From: Nocardioides potassii | GTDB taxonomy: Bacteria; Actinomycetota; Actinomycetes; Propionibacteriales; Nocardioidaceae | Assembly: GCF_021648885.1 (NCBI RefSeq) | Contig: NZ_JAKJHZ010000005.1 | Location: 62,001-126,000, forward strand | Direction: 5' to 3' | DNA length: 64,000 bases | In this document: positions 25,001 through 33,168 of the stretch, piece by piece | Layout: each line of letters begins with the position of its first letter | How positions within the stretch are numbered: position 1 is the stretch's first letter | The notes under the pieces: model-generated | Seen by the model: only the letters and a program-made list of their open reading frames with translations | Told to the model about the DNA's origin: nothing | Databases searched by the model: none | Made by a program: the position numbers and the translations under genes

Positions 25001-26497
25001 TCAGACGAACGCGGCCATCGGGGTCAGGGACTGCGGCTTGGAGTTGGCGCCCCAGAGCGCGAGGCTCGGCGCCTCGAGCATCGAGTGGTCCCACAGGAAC
25101 CGGCCTGCGCTCATGCGTCGACTGCCGTCACGGGCCGCGTCGTTCAGCTCGGCTGCGTCGTTGTGGAACACGGAGTGCGTCTCGGTGATGCCGACGTACA
25201 GCGACGCGCAGGCGTCCTTCAGGTCTGACATGTCGGCCACCAGGAGTCGATCGCCGAGTCGCTCGCGCAGCGGTTCGACCAGGTCGGCGCCCGGTCCCGA
25301 GGCGGCAATCGCCACCGGGACGTTGTGACGGTTGGCGATGTCGCACGCCTCGTCGAGGATCCATGACGCACCCGGCCGGCGACCTCCGAGCCTCGGGTCG
25401 GAGGATGCGGGGAAGATCACCTGCACGGCATCGGTGCCGTAGTCGCCGACGGCGGCCAGCGACGAGTAGGCGAGGCCCGGCTCGACGGCGATGCCTAGGC
25501 ACCGCGGCTTCGGAGCGACCGCGTCTGCGATCCCCTGCTTGCCCCAGTGGGGACCGAAGACCTGCGATGCCGTCTCGGTGGGCGGGTCCTCCCACCACAC
25601 CAGGAACTCGCGTGCGAACTCCTCAGGTGGCATCGCCTGGCGCAGGGAGCGGATCGTCTCGCGCTGCACGCGGCCATCGAGGGCCGACATGATCTGCTCC
25701 CAGCGACGCTCGTCGTCGAGCGCGCACCCCTTCGCCGTCTTGGCGTGGTTGCACTTCGGCGTCTCGCAGCCAGGTTCGGGCTTCTCCGGCGTCGGACCGA
25801 GGCGGTCGGACAGCTCGAAGTAGAACTGGTTGTGCGTCAGGCCAGCGCGTCCACGGTCGCGCTTGTCGCGCAGAGCCTCCGACATCAGCAGGCCGGCCGA
25901 CGAAGCCGAGACGACCTGGGGGCGCGGTCGGGCCGAGAGCGTCGGGTAGAGCGAGCCGATCACCGCCGGCGTGACGGCGAAGAACTCGTCGAGAACGACC
26001 TTGTCGCCAGAGAGTCCGCGGCCTCCAGTGGCCTGACGAGCCCGGTAGCGGAGCCGCCGGTCGCCGGTGAGCTCGATCGCCCAGCGGCCGTTCGCTGCCG
26101 TGATGCCAGGTCGGTCGCCGCGGGTCGGCAGCAGGTGTCGCGACAGGAACGAGTTGTCCTCGATCAGCGCGGCCGTCTCGCGAAACGTCTCCTCGGTCGT
26201 CGACAGCTCGTGCGCCGAGTGGATCGAGAGGCGCTCCTTGGTGACGAACAGCCAACCGAGCTCGATCATCTTCAGCACACCGGTCTTGAAGTTCTGCCGC
26301 GGGCCGACCATGTCGACCTCGAAGGCAGCAGGCTTCCCGTTCGGCAGGATCGCGAAGGTGGCGTCGAGGATCAGTTCCTGCTCGGCGTCCGGCGCGTAGC
26401 CGGCTCGCGCGCAGATGTCGGCGACCTCGGGCCCGAACGTCTCGACGTACTCCGGGACATGGAGGTAGGTCGGCTCAAGCCTTCGCCGCGCGCTCAA
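25001..26497 (-). CDS. Terminase large subunit
   Basis: 498 residues. The ATPase has a Walker A-like GPRQNFKT (65-72) and Walker B VVLDEF (167-172). The nuclease half starts at CLGIAVEPG and has conserved acids in DMSDLKDA and AELNDAARDG. A Cys/His cluster (C244, C249, H251, C258) interrupts the linker and may bind zinc. Translation appears to start at TTG 26497, 23 bp inside the small-subunit gene, since no ATG or GTG lies near the N-terminus. Confidence 0.92.
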   Translation of the reverse strand: MSARRRLEPTYLHVPEYVETFGPEVADICARAGYAPDAEQELILDATFAILPNGKPAAFEVDMVGPRQNFKTGVLKMIELGWLFVTKERLSIHSAHELSTTEETFRETAALIEDNSFLSRHLLPTRGDRPGITAANGRWAIELTGDRRLRYRARQATGGRGLSGDKVVLDEFFAVTPAVIGSLYPTLSARPRPQVVSASSAGLLMSEALRDKRDRGRAGLTHNQFYFELSDRLGPTPEKPEPGCETPKCNHAKTAKGCALDDERRWEQIMSALDGRVQRETIRSLRQAMPPEEFAREFLVWWEDPPTETASQVFGPHWGKQGIADAVAPKPRCLGIAVEPGLAYSSLAAVGDYGTDAVQVIFPASSDPRLGGRRPGASWILDEACDIANRHNVPVAIAASGPGADLVEPLRERLGDRLLVADMSDLKDACASLYVGITETHSVFHNDAAELNDAARDGSRRMSAGRFLWDHSMLEAPSLALWGANSKPQSLTPMAAFV

Positions 26498-26789
26498 GCT
26501 TCCTCTTCACCGCGTCGTCTGCGTCGGCCAGCGGATCCTCGGCAACCGTGTTGCCGGCCGCGATGTTCGCCATCAGCCGCGAGTGCTCCTTCGACAGCGT
26601 CGCCAGCTCGGAGCCCTGACCGCGCGCCATGCCGCGGGCGATGATGAGCACCTGCTGGCCGAGCATCGTCTCTAAGGCGTCGAGCTTGCGGAGCTCCGCC
26701 TGAGTGGCAGACACGAGGCCCTCGGCGAACGGGTTCGGCTCGTCTGCGTCACCCTGCTCGTGCGGCGGCTTCAGGTCCGACTTCGCCAC
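26475..26789 (-). CDS. Terminase small subunit
   Basis: 104 residues from GTG 26789 (a second GTG abuts it at 26792; GGAGG is 5 nt from the first). Helical, with AELRKLDALETMLGQQVLIIA and an acidic/basic tail that overlaps the large subunit by 23 bp. Assigned by size, helical content and position; DNA-recognition helices are not obvious. Confidence 0.7.
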   Translation of the reverse strand: MAKSDLKPPHEQGDADEPNPFAEGLVSATQAELRKLDALETMLGQQVLIIARGMARGQGSELATLSKEHSRLMANIAAGNTVAEDPLADADDAVKRKLERAAKA

Positions 26790-26890
26790 CACGACCTCCA
26801 ACGATCTGCCGGGGAGAGATGCCGATTTTCGGTGCTGGGGTCCTACGCATCGACGTCTTCCGTGTCGACCCGACCCCCGGGGGCCAGGGG

Positions 26891-27172
26891 TCACAACACC
26901 CAGCGAGTGACGTCCTTCGCGACATGCCGACGCTGCCCGCCGTCGGTCACATTGCACAGTGCGTGAGCCGGTCCGATGACCACGTTGCCCTCGTCGTTGT
27001 GCGCGACGTGGGCCTCGTCGGTCGGCGCGATGTCGCGGGTCGGATGGAGGCAGCCGCCGCTTGAGCCGTGCCATCCCTGCACGCAGATCAGCCACTCGCC
27101 TCGAGCCTGCGCCGCAGTGATCCGCTTGCGCTCGGCCCGGTGCTCAGGCGTCCGGTGCTGCGGCCTGGCCAT
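26891..27172 (-). CDS. HNH endonuclease
   Basis: 93 residues. The HNH elements are C and C of CVQGWHG-(S)-GGC, AHVAHNDEGN for the His-Asn part and GPAHALCN for the final His-Cys-Asn. Small HNH proteins beside terminases support DNA cutting during packaging in HK97-like cos phages. 101 bp separate it from the small terminase. Confidence 0.7.
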   Translation of the reverse strand: MARPQHRTPEHRAERKRITAAQARGEWLICVQGWHGSSGGCLHPTRDIAPTDEAHVAHNDEGNVVIGPAHALCNVTDGGQRRHVAKDVTRWVL

Positions 27173-27225
27173 CGCTCACCCCCGAAGGCGTTGCCTGCGC
27201 GCGACCGGCGACGCACCATGGACGG

Positions 27226-27369
27226 ATGAGCCAGAGCCCCGAGCGCGACGAGGACTGGCGCCTGCTGCAGGAGGCGCTCGAGGAGCGCGACCGTGAGTGG
27301 TGGGCCGACGAGCAGGACGACGAGCCCGACATGCCGAACGCCCCGGCCTGGTGGCAGCGGGGCGCTTGA
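27226..27369 (+). CDS. 47-residue acidic protein on the opposite strand
   Basis: ATG 27226 to TGA 27369. Very acidic and Trp-rich (EERDREWWADEQDDEPD). It lies in the short gap between two leftward genes and reads against them. It is too short to be sure of coding; composition is not random Arg/Pro-rich shadow text, which favours a gene. Confidence 0.35.
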   Translation: MSQSPERDEDWRLLQEALEERDREWWADEQDDEPDMPNAPAWWQRGA

Positions 27370-27418
27370 GGTCCGGGGACGCCAATGACGTCCGAACTGT
27401 GACAAGGCTACATGACCG

Positions 27419-28357
27419 TCACGACACGGCGGTCAGCTTCTTGGATCGCGTGTCGCGCAGCACGAGGTCGAGGGCGTCGCCCATGCGGTAGCGAGCGTGG
27501 CCGACCTGCTCGTCGGCTACGACCATGCGCTCCTGCTCGAAGTCCCAGGTGTAGCCCCGGCGGATCTGGTGGTGGGGCTGCAGGTCGCCGCGGTTGGCCC
27601 ACTGGCGGATCCGGTCGTACAGCCGCGGCACGCTGGCTTCGGTGTCGACGAGCGCGACGATCGCTTCGGCCAGCGGCTTGGGTCGTGCGAGCCACCCACG
27701 CGCCTCAGCGAGCACGACGTCGAGGTGGTCGCGTGCGTACGTTGTGGCGCCGCAGGATCCGCAGGTGACCCACGTCAGCCCGGGGATGACCGAGGTCCCG
27801 GCGCCGCAGCGGACCGCAGCGCCGTCCTCGTCGAAGCCGACGACCTGGCGGCAGGCGCCGGCGTACCACCCGGGCACGAGCGGCGTGAGCGTCTGCAGCC
27901 GCTCCTCGTGCTGGCTGAGGTCGCGAACGAACTCGCCGCACCAGTCGAGTGTCGAGATGCTCGTGAGGTACCGCTCGAAGCCGAGGCATAGCCACGCGAC
28001 GGCTTGGGCTTCGGTGACGGTCTCGGCCTGGCGTGAGGCGGTGAGCCGGTCGAGCAGGCGGGTGAGGTGTGGTCGGTCGTCGACGAGTGCGCGGGCCCAG
28101 GTGATGAGCGCGTTGCTGGTCTCGTCGAGGGTGTCGCTGATGCGGTCCCCGGTGCCGGCGCTCTTGACCTGCCCGTCCCAGAGCACCCGGGATCCGGGGA
28201 CTGGTCGCGAGGTGCCGGAGCGTCCTGGTCGCCAGCGGGCGAGGTTGCGGAAGTAGACCGGCAGCACCTCGAGAATCGTCTCGGCCTTGCGCCGGCAGAG
28301 CTCGCACAGAGCGAGGCCGTTCGTGGTCTCGGCGTGGCAGTGGAGGCAGTGGATCAC
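27419..28357 (-). CDS. Zinc-finger and HTH DNA-binding protein
   Basis: 312 residues from GTG 28357. An N-terminal four-Cys finger (C4, C7, C18, C21) precedes a helical body with a second Cys pair region ending CGSCGATTY. The C-terminal 80 residues look like a winged helix used for DNA reading (VPRLYDRIRQWANRGDLQPH). Similar proteins lie before terminases in actinophages; a late-gene regulatory role is possible but unproven. Confidence 0.6.
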   Translation of the reverse strand: MIHCLHCHAETTNGLALCELCRRKAETILEVLPVYFRNLARWRPGRSGTSRPVPGSRVLWDGQVKSAGTGDRISDTLDETSNALITWARALVDDRPHLTRLLDRLTASRQAETVTEAQAVAWLCLGFERYLTSISTLDWCGEFVRDLSQHEERLQTLTPLVPGWYAGACRQVVGFDEDGAAVRCGAGTSVIPGLTWVTCGSCGATTYARDHLDVVLAEARGWLARPKPLAEAIVALVDTEASVPRLYDRIRQWANRGDLQPHHQIRRGYTWDFEQERMVVADEQVGHARYRMGDALDLVLRDTRSKKLTAVS

Positions 28358-28866
28358 GGCGTGGCCTTCCTGGTGCGGATGACGGAGGTGCGTGGACGGG
28401 TGGCCCACATGGGCAGGCCGTACTTCTCGCGCATGGCGAGCACGTGGCGCAGCAGGTCGTCGCTGCCGCGGAAGTTCTCGCGGCGCTCGTCGATGCGGTC
28501 GGCGCCGAACTGGCGATGTCGCTCCTGCTCGAGCTCGTAGCCACCGGGCTCGATGGCGAGCAGCTCGTCGGCTCGCAGTGAGCGCAGCCGGTCATGAAGG
28601 TGGGTGCTGTAGCCGATCTTGATGTAGTTCCCGATGCGGGCGTAGTAGACCAGCGGCCGGCCGCCGACGTTGCCTTGTGCGGCCACGTCGCGGTCGGAGC
28701 GTCGTTGCGCAAGGGCGGCGAGCCGTGCCTGTTCCTCGGCCAGGATCTCGGCGCGGAAGTGGCGAGCGATCTCGAGGCCGTGGGCGGAGCAGAGCGAGGG
28801 CAGTTCGGGGCGCAGGCCGCTGTTGGCCGGTCGGCCGCAGTCGGGCATCCAGCATGTGTCGGTCAA
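28354..28866 (-). CDS. GIY-YIG nuclease family protein
   Basis: 170 residues from TTG 28866, chosen because AGAGGA lies about 8 nt upstream and no ATG or GTG is in range. C5, C10, C26 and H29 form an N-terminal zinc knuckle. The GIY-YIG block is VYYARIGNYIKIGYS (73-87), followed by ELEQERHRQFG and a catalytic-type Arg/Glu. Could be a homing-type or packaging-linked nuclease. Coupled by GTGA to the next gene. Confidence 0.75.
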   Translation of the reverse strand: MTDTCWMPDCGRPANSGLRPELPSLCSAHGLEIARHFRAEILAEEQARLAALAQRRSDRDVAAQGNVGGRPLVYYARIGNYIKIGYSTHLHDRLRSLRADELLAIEPGGYELEQERHRQFGADRIDERRENFRGSDDLLRHVLAMREKYGLPMWATRPRTSVIRTRKATP

Positions 28867-28928
28867 GGCGTGGTCCTCTCGCGGACGATCGGGGGACAGG
28901 CAGGAGCGGTGGCGCGTACGGTCGGCGC

Positions 28929-29522
28929 GTGATCGGGGTGAGCGCGCACGACGGGGTCGACTACGACGGCTACTCGGCGTGGTGGATCTGGATGCTTGAG
29001 CACGGGCTGGACGGCATCGTCGGAGGCTTGCTGGCGGTAGCAGGAGTTGCGGGAACGCTTTGGTACGACCGTCACGCTCGTGCACAGACACGTAAGTCGG
29101 AGCAGCTGGACGAGGTGCGCCAAGTGGTGGGGAGAGTGCTGGAGAAGGCGCTGGACGCGAATTCGGCGCTCCAGGCCAACGATCCAGATAGGCACCCCGG
29201 TGCGGCATTGATGGCCTTAGATCGAGAGATTCGGCTCGCGACCCCACACCTCTACAGCGCTGGTCTCACCGACTTCGCTGCGTCGCTTCAGATGCATGGC
29301 TCGGTCATCAACTACGTGATGAACCGCGAGCAATGGCGCCAGTCCGCAGGGCGTGTGGCAAACGCCGTCCTGACCCGGTGCCAGGCGTGGCTGCGGGACC
29401 CGGATCAATACACGGGAAGACCGCAAGACAGGGGCGAGACCATCGCCTTCGGTGACACGGTGCTCAACACGATCCTTCATCCCGCCCCGGCGCCGGAGGA
29501 CGAGTCCTCGCCTGAATCCTGA
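28929..29522 (+). CDS. Membrane-anchored protein of unknown function, rightward insert
   Basis: 197 residues from GTG 28929 (GTG 28938 is an alternative). One membrane helix at about 27-45 (GIVGGLLAVAGVAGTLWY), then a basic junction and a long cytoplasmic helical domain. It is read against all neighbours and overlaps the following leftward gene by 46 bp at the 3' end. A TACGGT box lies 6 bp upstream of the GTG, suggesting a leaderless lysogenic transcript. Codon choice includes more A/T than its neighbours. Superinfection exclusion or host defence is possible; no family recognised. Confidence 0.6.
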   Translation: MIGVSAHDGVDYDGYSAWWIWMLEHGLDGIVGGLLAVAGVAGTLWYDRHARAQTRKSEQLDEVRQVVGRVLEKALDANSALQANDPDRHPGAALMALDREIRLATPHLYSAGLTDFAASLQMHGSVINYVMNREQWRQSAGRVANAVLTRCQAWLRDPDQYTGRPQDRGETIAFGDTVLNTILHPAPAPEDESSPES

Positions 29523-29929
29523 CGCCTCGCCCTGATGCTCGCCAGCAGCGCCTGCCCGGCACTCCGGTCGTCGTCGAGCACGGGGTCGGTCTCGGCACTG
29601 AGCTCGTCGACGGCGCACGCTCGGCACGAGCCGACGTACTCGCCCGGGTGTCGTCGGCAGTCCTCGCCGGCCTTGGCAGGCTGACGTCGTCCGGGCTCCT
29701 CGGCGCGTTGGGGGACGAACGGCCGTCGGATGGCGCCGGGTGTGCGGGCTTCGGGGTCGGTGGCGTGCCCGATGACGCGGTGGGTGGTCTCGGCGAGGTT
29801 CTGGCCGACGAGCTCGGCGATGACGGCGTAGGTGCCGTTCTGGTCCCACTTCGCGCAGCCGTGGGTTTCGTCGCGGAGGCGGGTGGCGAGGTAAGTGAGC
29901 GCCTGGGCGTCGCGGGTCGTGGTCGTCAT
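29477..29929 (-). CDS. Hypothetical phage protein with Cys motif
   Basis: 150 residues from ATG 29929 (GAGGGG upstream). Begins TTTTRDAQALTYLATRLRDE, contains CAKWDQNGTYAVIAELVGQ and ends with CRRHPGEYVGSCRAC, likely metal-binding. First gene of the leftward late block after the control region. Function unknown. Confidence 0.5.
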   Translation of the reverse strand: MTTTTRDAQALTYLATRLRDETHGCAKWDQNGTYAVIAELVGQNLAETTHRVIGHATDPEARTPGAIRRPFVPQRAEEPGRRQPAKAGEDCRRHPGEYVGSCRACAVDELSAETDPVLDDDRSAGQALLASIRARRQDSGEDSSSGAGAG

Positions 29930-30119
29930 CGCCCACCCCTCGAGCTCGCGGCGTAGCCGCCATCCATGAGCCGAGCCCCTAACCACCTGAGGTCATGGAT
30001 GAACCTCAACCACCCATACTTCGGTCGGGTCGGGTCGGGTCGGGTCGGGGTCTTGTGACACCCCTTGTGACGCGACGGTGTGGTCACGCGTGAGTCACGG
30101 CGTGACGTCGGTGTGACGA
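29930..30119. promoter_or_regulatory. Control region between early and late blocks (late promoter/origin candidate)
   Basis: This 190-bp gap has three signals. One is a 9-bp inverted repeat, CATCCATGA (29961-29969) and TCATGGATG (29993-30001). The second is a TCGGG tandem run at about 30021-30052. The third is a crowd of GTGAC/GTCAC pentamers from 30055 that runs into the next gene (to 30130). Late transcription must begin near here. The pentamer array beside a replication-type gene could also mark an origin. No promoter can be fixed by eye. Confidence 0.5.
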
Positions 30120-30130
30120 TCACGAGTCAC
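30055..30130. repeat. Array of GTGAC/GTCAC pentamers
   Basis: Seven copies start at 30055, 30067, 30083, 30094, 30102, 30113 and 30126, mostly 11-13 bp apart or one helical turn, in both orientations. Far more than expected for a pentamer in 76 bp. Reads like protein-binding iterons. Confidence 0.55.
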
Positions 30131-30458
30131 CGTCTTTCTGTCGCTTCTCGCGAGACTTCCTCTTGCGCTCGGCCGCGGCCTCGCGTTCGGCGTGCACCTG
30201 GACCCGGCTTGGCTGCCGCTGGTCCCACTCGTGGAACTGGTAGCCGTCGTCCTTCTGGTCCCACAGGCCGGCGCGCACGAGGCGTGTGGCCTCGGCCTTG
30301 GTGCCGAGGGTCACGGCGATCGCGTTCGGCACGAAGCCGTCCGTGAGTTGCTGCATGGACCAGGCGCCGGCGCGCACCCACAGGCCCATGGCCCCGTTGC
30401 CGGCGGCGAGCACCTTGGCGTGTAGGGCGAGGTTGTCGTCGACCTTGAACCATGGCAT
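30120..30458 (-). CDS. Phage replication-initiator-like winged-helix protein
   Basis: 112 residues. MPWFKVDDNLALHAKVLAAG, then GAMGLWVRAGAWSMQQLTDG and FVPNAIAVTLG are typical of the N-terminal domain of phage replication-initiator/organizer proteins. The C-terminus is strongly basic (AERKRKSREKRQK). It lacks the helicase-loader part of longer versions. Lies against the GTGAC array. Confidence 0.6.
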   Translation of the reverse strand: MPWFKVDDNLALHAKVLAAGNGAMGLWVRAGAWSMQQLTDGFVPNAIAVTLGTKAEATRLVRAGLWDQKDDGYQFHEWDQRQPSRVQVHAEREAAAERKRKSREKRQKDGDS

Positions 30459-30710
30459 TCAGGCCGCTCCCTTCCAGTAGGACCGCCACGGCATCGGCTC
30501 GGCCGGGGCGGTGTAGATGAGCACCGACTCGGTGACACGGCCGGAGCCGGGGACCTGAGCAGCCGGGGCGATCGAGAAGCCACCTGGTCGGAGCAGCCGC
30601 GCCTTGGCCTGCGTGATGAGGCGGGGCAGGTCTGCGGTCGCCTCTCGGCAGAGGTCGGCGTAGGGCATCGACTCGTCGACGATCGGCCAGATGGCTCGGA
30701 ACATGCTCAC
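30459..30710 (-). CDS. Hypothetical early protein
   Basis: 83 residues from GTG 30710 (GTGA with the methyltransferase stop). MFRAIWPIVDESMPYADL and a Arg/Lys-poor body; stop and next ATG are adjacent. No family recognised. Confidence 0.5.
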   Translation of the reverse strand: MSMFRAIWPIVDESMPYADLCREATADLPRLITQAKARLLRPGGFSIAPAAQVPGSGRVTESVLIYTAPAEPMPWRSYWKGAA

Positions 30711-32584
30711 GACAGCGCCTCCACGACGGCTGCGATGAGGTCGCGCGCGGCGGGCGGCGTGACGGCGTTCCCGGCGAGCTTGACGCGCTCGCGGCGGGTG
30801 CCGCCCCAGATGTAGTCGGCGGGGAATGCCATGCCGGCGGCGACCTCGTGGGGCTCGAGCATCCGGAAGAGGCAGTCGTCGACCTGGGCGGCCGCGGCCT
30901 CGATGTCCCCTGGGGTGATGACGGACTGGTGCCCTGCGGTGGTGAGGGTGCGGAGGTACTCGCTGGCCGGTGTGGTCATCTCGGCACCGCCGCTGTTGTT
31001 GCGGTGGATGAGGGCGTACCGGTCGACGGTGGTGAGCGTGCCGATGGGCTTCTCGACGGGCTGCGAGGACTGGCTGGATCCGTAGTAGGGCATGACGAGC
31101 GCCGCGCCGCCTCCAGTGGCGGTGGTGGCCGTCGGCAGCGGCTCGCTGATCGGGTGCGCGCGGTTGTTGTGGTTGTTCGCCTGGATGAGCGCGTGGTGGT
31201 TGCCCGACGCGGTGACGGTTGACATCGGTGACTCGACCGACCGGGCGTCGGACCCTCCACCGCGCAGCTCGGCGATGAAGGGGTGCTGGACAAGGCCGTG
31301 GTTCGCACCGTCGGCCACCACGGTAGGCAGCGGCTTCTCGCGCGGGTCGAGGTCGCGGACCCGGTCGCGGAACTGCGTCAGGAACGCGGGCGGCTCGATC
31401 AGGCTCGCGGTGTCGTAGGTCGTGGGCCAGTCCTGCCCGCCCCACTCGGCGCGGGTCACGAACGCGTCCTGGTGGCGCGAGGTCTGCGTACGCAGCGCCT
31501 GCTCTGCGGTGCTCACCCGGTCGCCGGCGCGGCCCTCAAGCGGAACGACGAGCGCCTTGGACTCGATGGTGTGCAGGGTGCGCAGGACGTCGTACATCGA
31601 CCAGACGCGGTAGTAGGAGTTCGGGTCTCCGTGCTGCGGGTGCTTCACGTCGGCGGCGTCGTACTGGTTGCCGCTCTGCTCCATGTGGAAGGGCGACCAG
31701 TAGCGGGCGATTCCGGCGGCGATGCGGCGGCGGGTCTTGTCGGCGAGCGGCTTGGCGCGGTCGCCGATGCGGGTGCCGCGCAGGGACCAGTCGATCGCGG
31801 CGGCGGCCGGGAGGTAGCCGGGCTCGACGGCGGTACCGCAGGCGGCGTGGAGGTAGACGTACTGCGACCGGTACTTGCCGACGGTGCGGCCGTTCTTCCA
31901 CGCCTGGTGGGCCTCGACGACCGACTGGCACTCGGGGCACCACGCGAGCGGGCGCATGACCTTGTCGATGTCGGGGGCGCGGTTGCCCTTCAGCCAGCAG
32001 ACGACGTAGAGCCGGTCGCGGGACTGCGGGGCCGGGTCACCGTGCGCTTGGGCGTGCATGGAGTTGAGCGAGACGATGCGGAAGTCGTAGCCGAGGTTGC
32101 GCAGGCCCTTCTTCCAGAGCATCCACGCGTCGGCGTACTTCGGGTTGGTGGCGACGTCGACGACGTTCTCGATGACCATGGCCTTGTAGCGGTGGTGCTC
32201 GGCGAAGCGGAGGACGTCGAACATCAGCAGCCGCGAGCGCTGGACGATCGCGGTCTCGGGGTCCTCGTCGACGAGCTCGGGGTTGAGGGCGTCGAAGAGG
32301 TCGGGCTCGAGAGAGGCTGGGACGTTGGAGTACTTCCCGCCGCTGGCCTGGCTCCACTTCGTGCACTCGGGGGAGGCCCAGAGGATGTCGGTGCGGGGGA
32401 AGTAGCGCGGGTCCTCCTCGTGGAGGTCGACGGCGGCGTGGTCGGCAGTCGGGTGGTTCTCGTTGTGCACCTGCACGGCGAGGTCCCAGTGGTTGGCGGC
32501 GATCTTGATCTCGACGCCGGGCACCTGCACGGCGCCGGTCGAAGATCCGCCACCGCCACAGAACAAATCAGTGATGGTCAGCAT
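30707..32584 (-). CDS. DNA (cytosine-5-)-methyltransferase
   Basis: 625 residues. Motif I DLFCGGGGSSTG (6-17), catalytic Cys74 in ASPECTKWS, ENV at 139-141, QSRDRLY (187-193) and motif X LAGNAVTPPAA near the end are all present, so it should be active. A CPEC pair at 216-219 may bind zinc. Residues 416-556 contain five approximate repeats about 30 residues apart (starting near 416, 451, 481, 511 and 541; each like EKPLPTVVADG) in the target-recognition region. It probably protects phage DNA from host restriction. Confidence 0.92.
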   Translation of the reverse strand: MLTITDLFCGGGGSSTGAVQVPGVEIKIAANHWDLAVQVHNENHPTADHAAVDLHEEDPRYFPRTDILWASPECTKWSQASGGKYSNVPASLEPDLFDALNPELVDEDPETAIVQRSRLLMFDVLRFAEHHRYKAMVIENVVDVATNPKYADAWMLWKKGLRNLGYDFRIVSLNSMHAQAHGDPAPQSRDRLYVVCWLKGNRAPDIDKVMRPLAWCPECQSVVEAHQAWKNGRTVGKYRSQYVYLHAACGTAVEPGYLPAAAAIDWSLRGTRIGDRAKPLADKTRRRIAAGIARYWSPFHMEQSGNQYDAADVKHPQHGDPNSYYRVWSMYDVLRTLHTIESKALVVPLEGRAGDRVSTAEQALRTQTSRHQDAFVTRAEWGGQDWPTTYDTASLIEPPAFLTQFRDRVRDLDPREKPLPTVVADGANHGLVQHPFIAELRGGGSDARSVESPMSTVTASGNHHALIQANNHNNRAHPISEPLPTATTATGGGAALVMPYYGSSQSSQPVEKPIGTLTTVDRYALIHRNNSGGAEMTTPASEYLRTLTTAGHQSVITPGDIEAAAAQVDDCLFRMLEPHEVAAGMAFPADYIWGGTRRERVKLAGNAVTPPAARDLIAAVVEALS

Positions 32585-32587
32585 GGG

Positions 32588-33076
32588 TCACTCCTGCTTG
32601 GTGTCGGCGACGTAGACCGCGAGTGCGTACGCCTGCCAGATGTCGGCCTTGAACCCGTGGAAGAAGCCGGGCTGGGCGGTGGTGCCCTTGCCGCGGTTGG
32701 GCTGCCCGGGTGCGAAGCGGTCGACAAGCGCTTGGGCGATGTTGGAGTCCTTGGCGCGGCTGTCGTGGCAGTGGTGGACCTTGACCTGCAGCCGCTTGAC
32801 GAGCTCGGGGTCGGTGCCGGTGCGCCGGCGGATGGTCTCGGCGTAGCGGCCGATCCAGACGCAGGTGTCGAAGACCTCAGCCCCGACCGCCATGCCGTAG
32901 GAGGCGACCATCTCGATGGCGGCGTGGTCGAAGTCGAGACCGAGTGGCATGTGGCCGAGGTCGTCGAGCAGCTGCGCGTTGGGCACCTTGGCGGCGCGCA
33001 CGGGTCGGCAGCCTTCGCCGATGAGCGCGTACGCCGACTCGACCGGCCCGGGGTCGATGGCAAGGACGTGCGTCAC
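32588..33076 (-). CDS. RuvC-like Holliday junction resolvase
   Basis: 162 residues from GTG 33076. RNase H-fold signature VLAIDPGPVESAYA (D8 and G10) at the N-terminus, acidic strand AIEMVASYG and a C-terminal DIWQAYALAVY helix with the final Asp. Fits phage RuvC-type resolvases that trim branched DNA before packaging. Followed within 4 bp by the methyltransferase. Confidence 0.78.
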   Translation of the reverse strand: MTHVLAIDPGPVESAYALIGEGCRPVRAAKVPNAQLLDDLGHMPLGLDFDHAAIEMVASYGMAVGAEVFDTCVWIGRYAETIRRRTGTDPELVKRLQVKVHHCHDSRAKDSNIAQALVDRFAPGQPNRGKGTTAQPGFFHGFKADIWQAYALAVYVADTKQE

Positions 33077-33168
33077 CCTCGCCACCTCCCCCCGCGTCGC
33101 AGGTTCAGCACGATGACCGCCAGCCCGGCGAGGGCGACGAGTGCGAGCCAGGCGTCGGTGGCGGTCAC
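33073..33168 (-). CDS. 31-residue membrane peptide
   Basis: One hydrophobic helix (WLALVALAGLAVIVLNL) with an Arg-rich C-terminus. GTGA overlaps both neighbours, which is the main argument for translation. Function unknown. Confidence 0.45.
   Translation of the reverse strand: MTATDAWLALVALAGLAVIVLNLRRGGRWRG

Noticed and set aside
30021..30052. CRISPR-like array
   Set aside because: The TCGGG units are directly tandem with no spacers.
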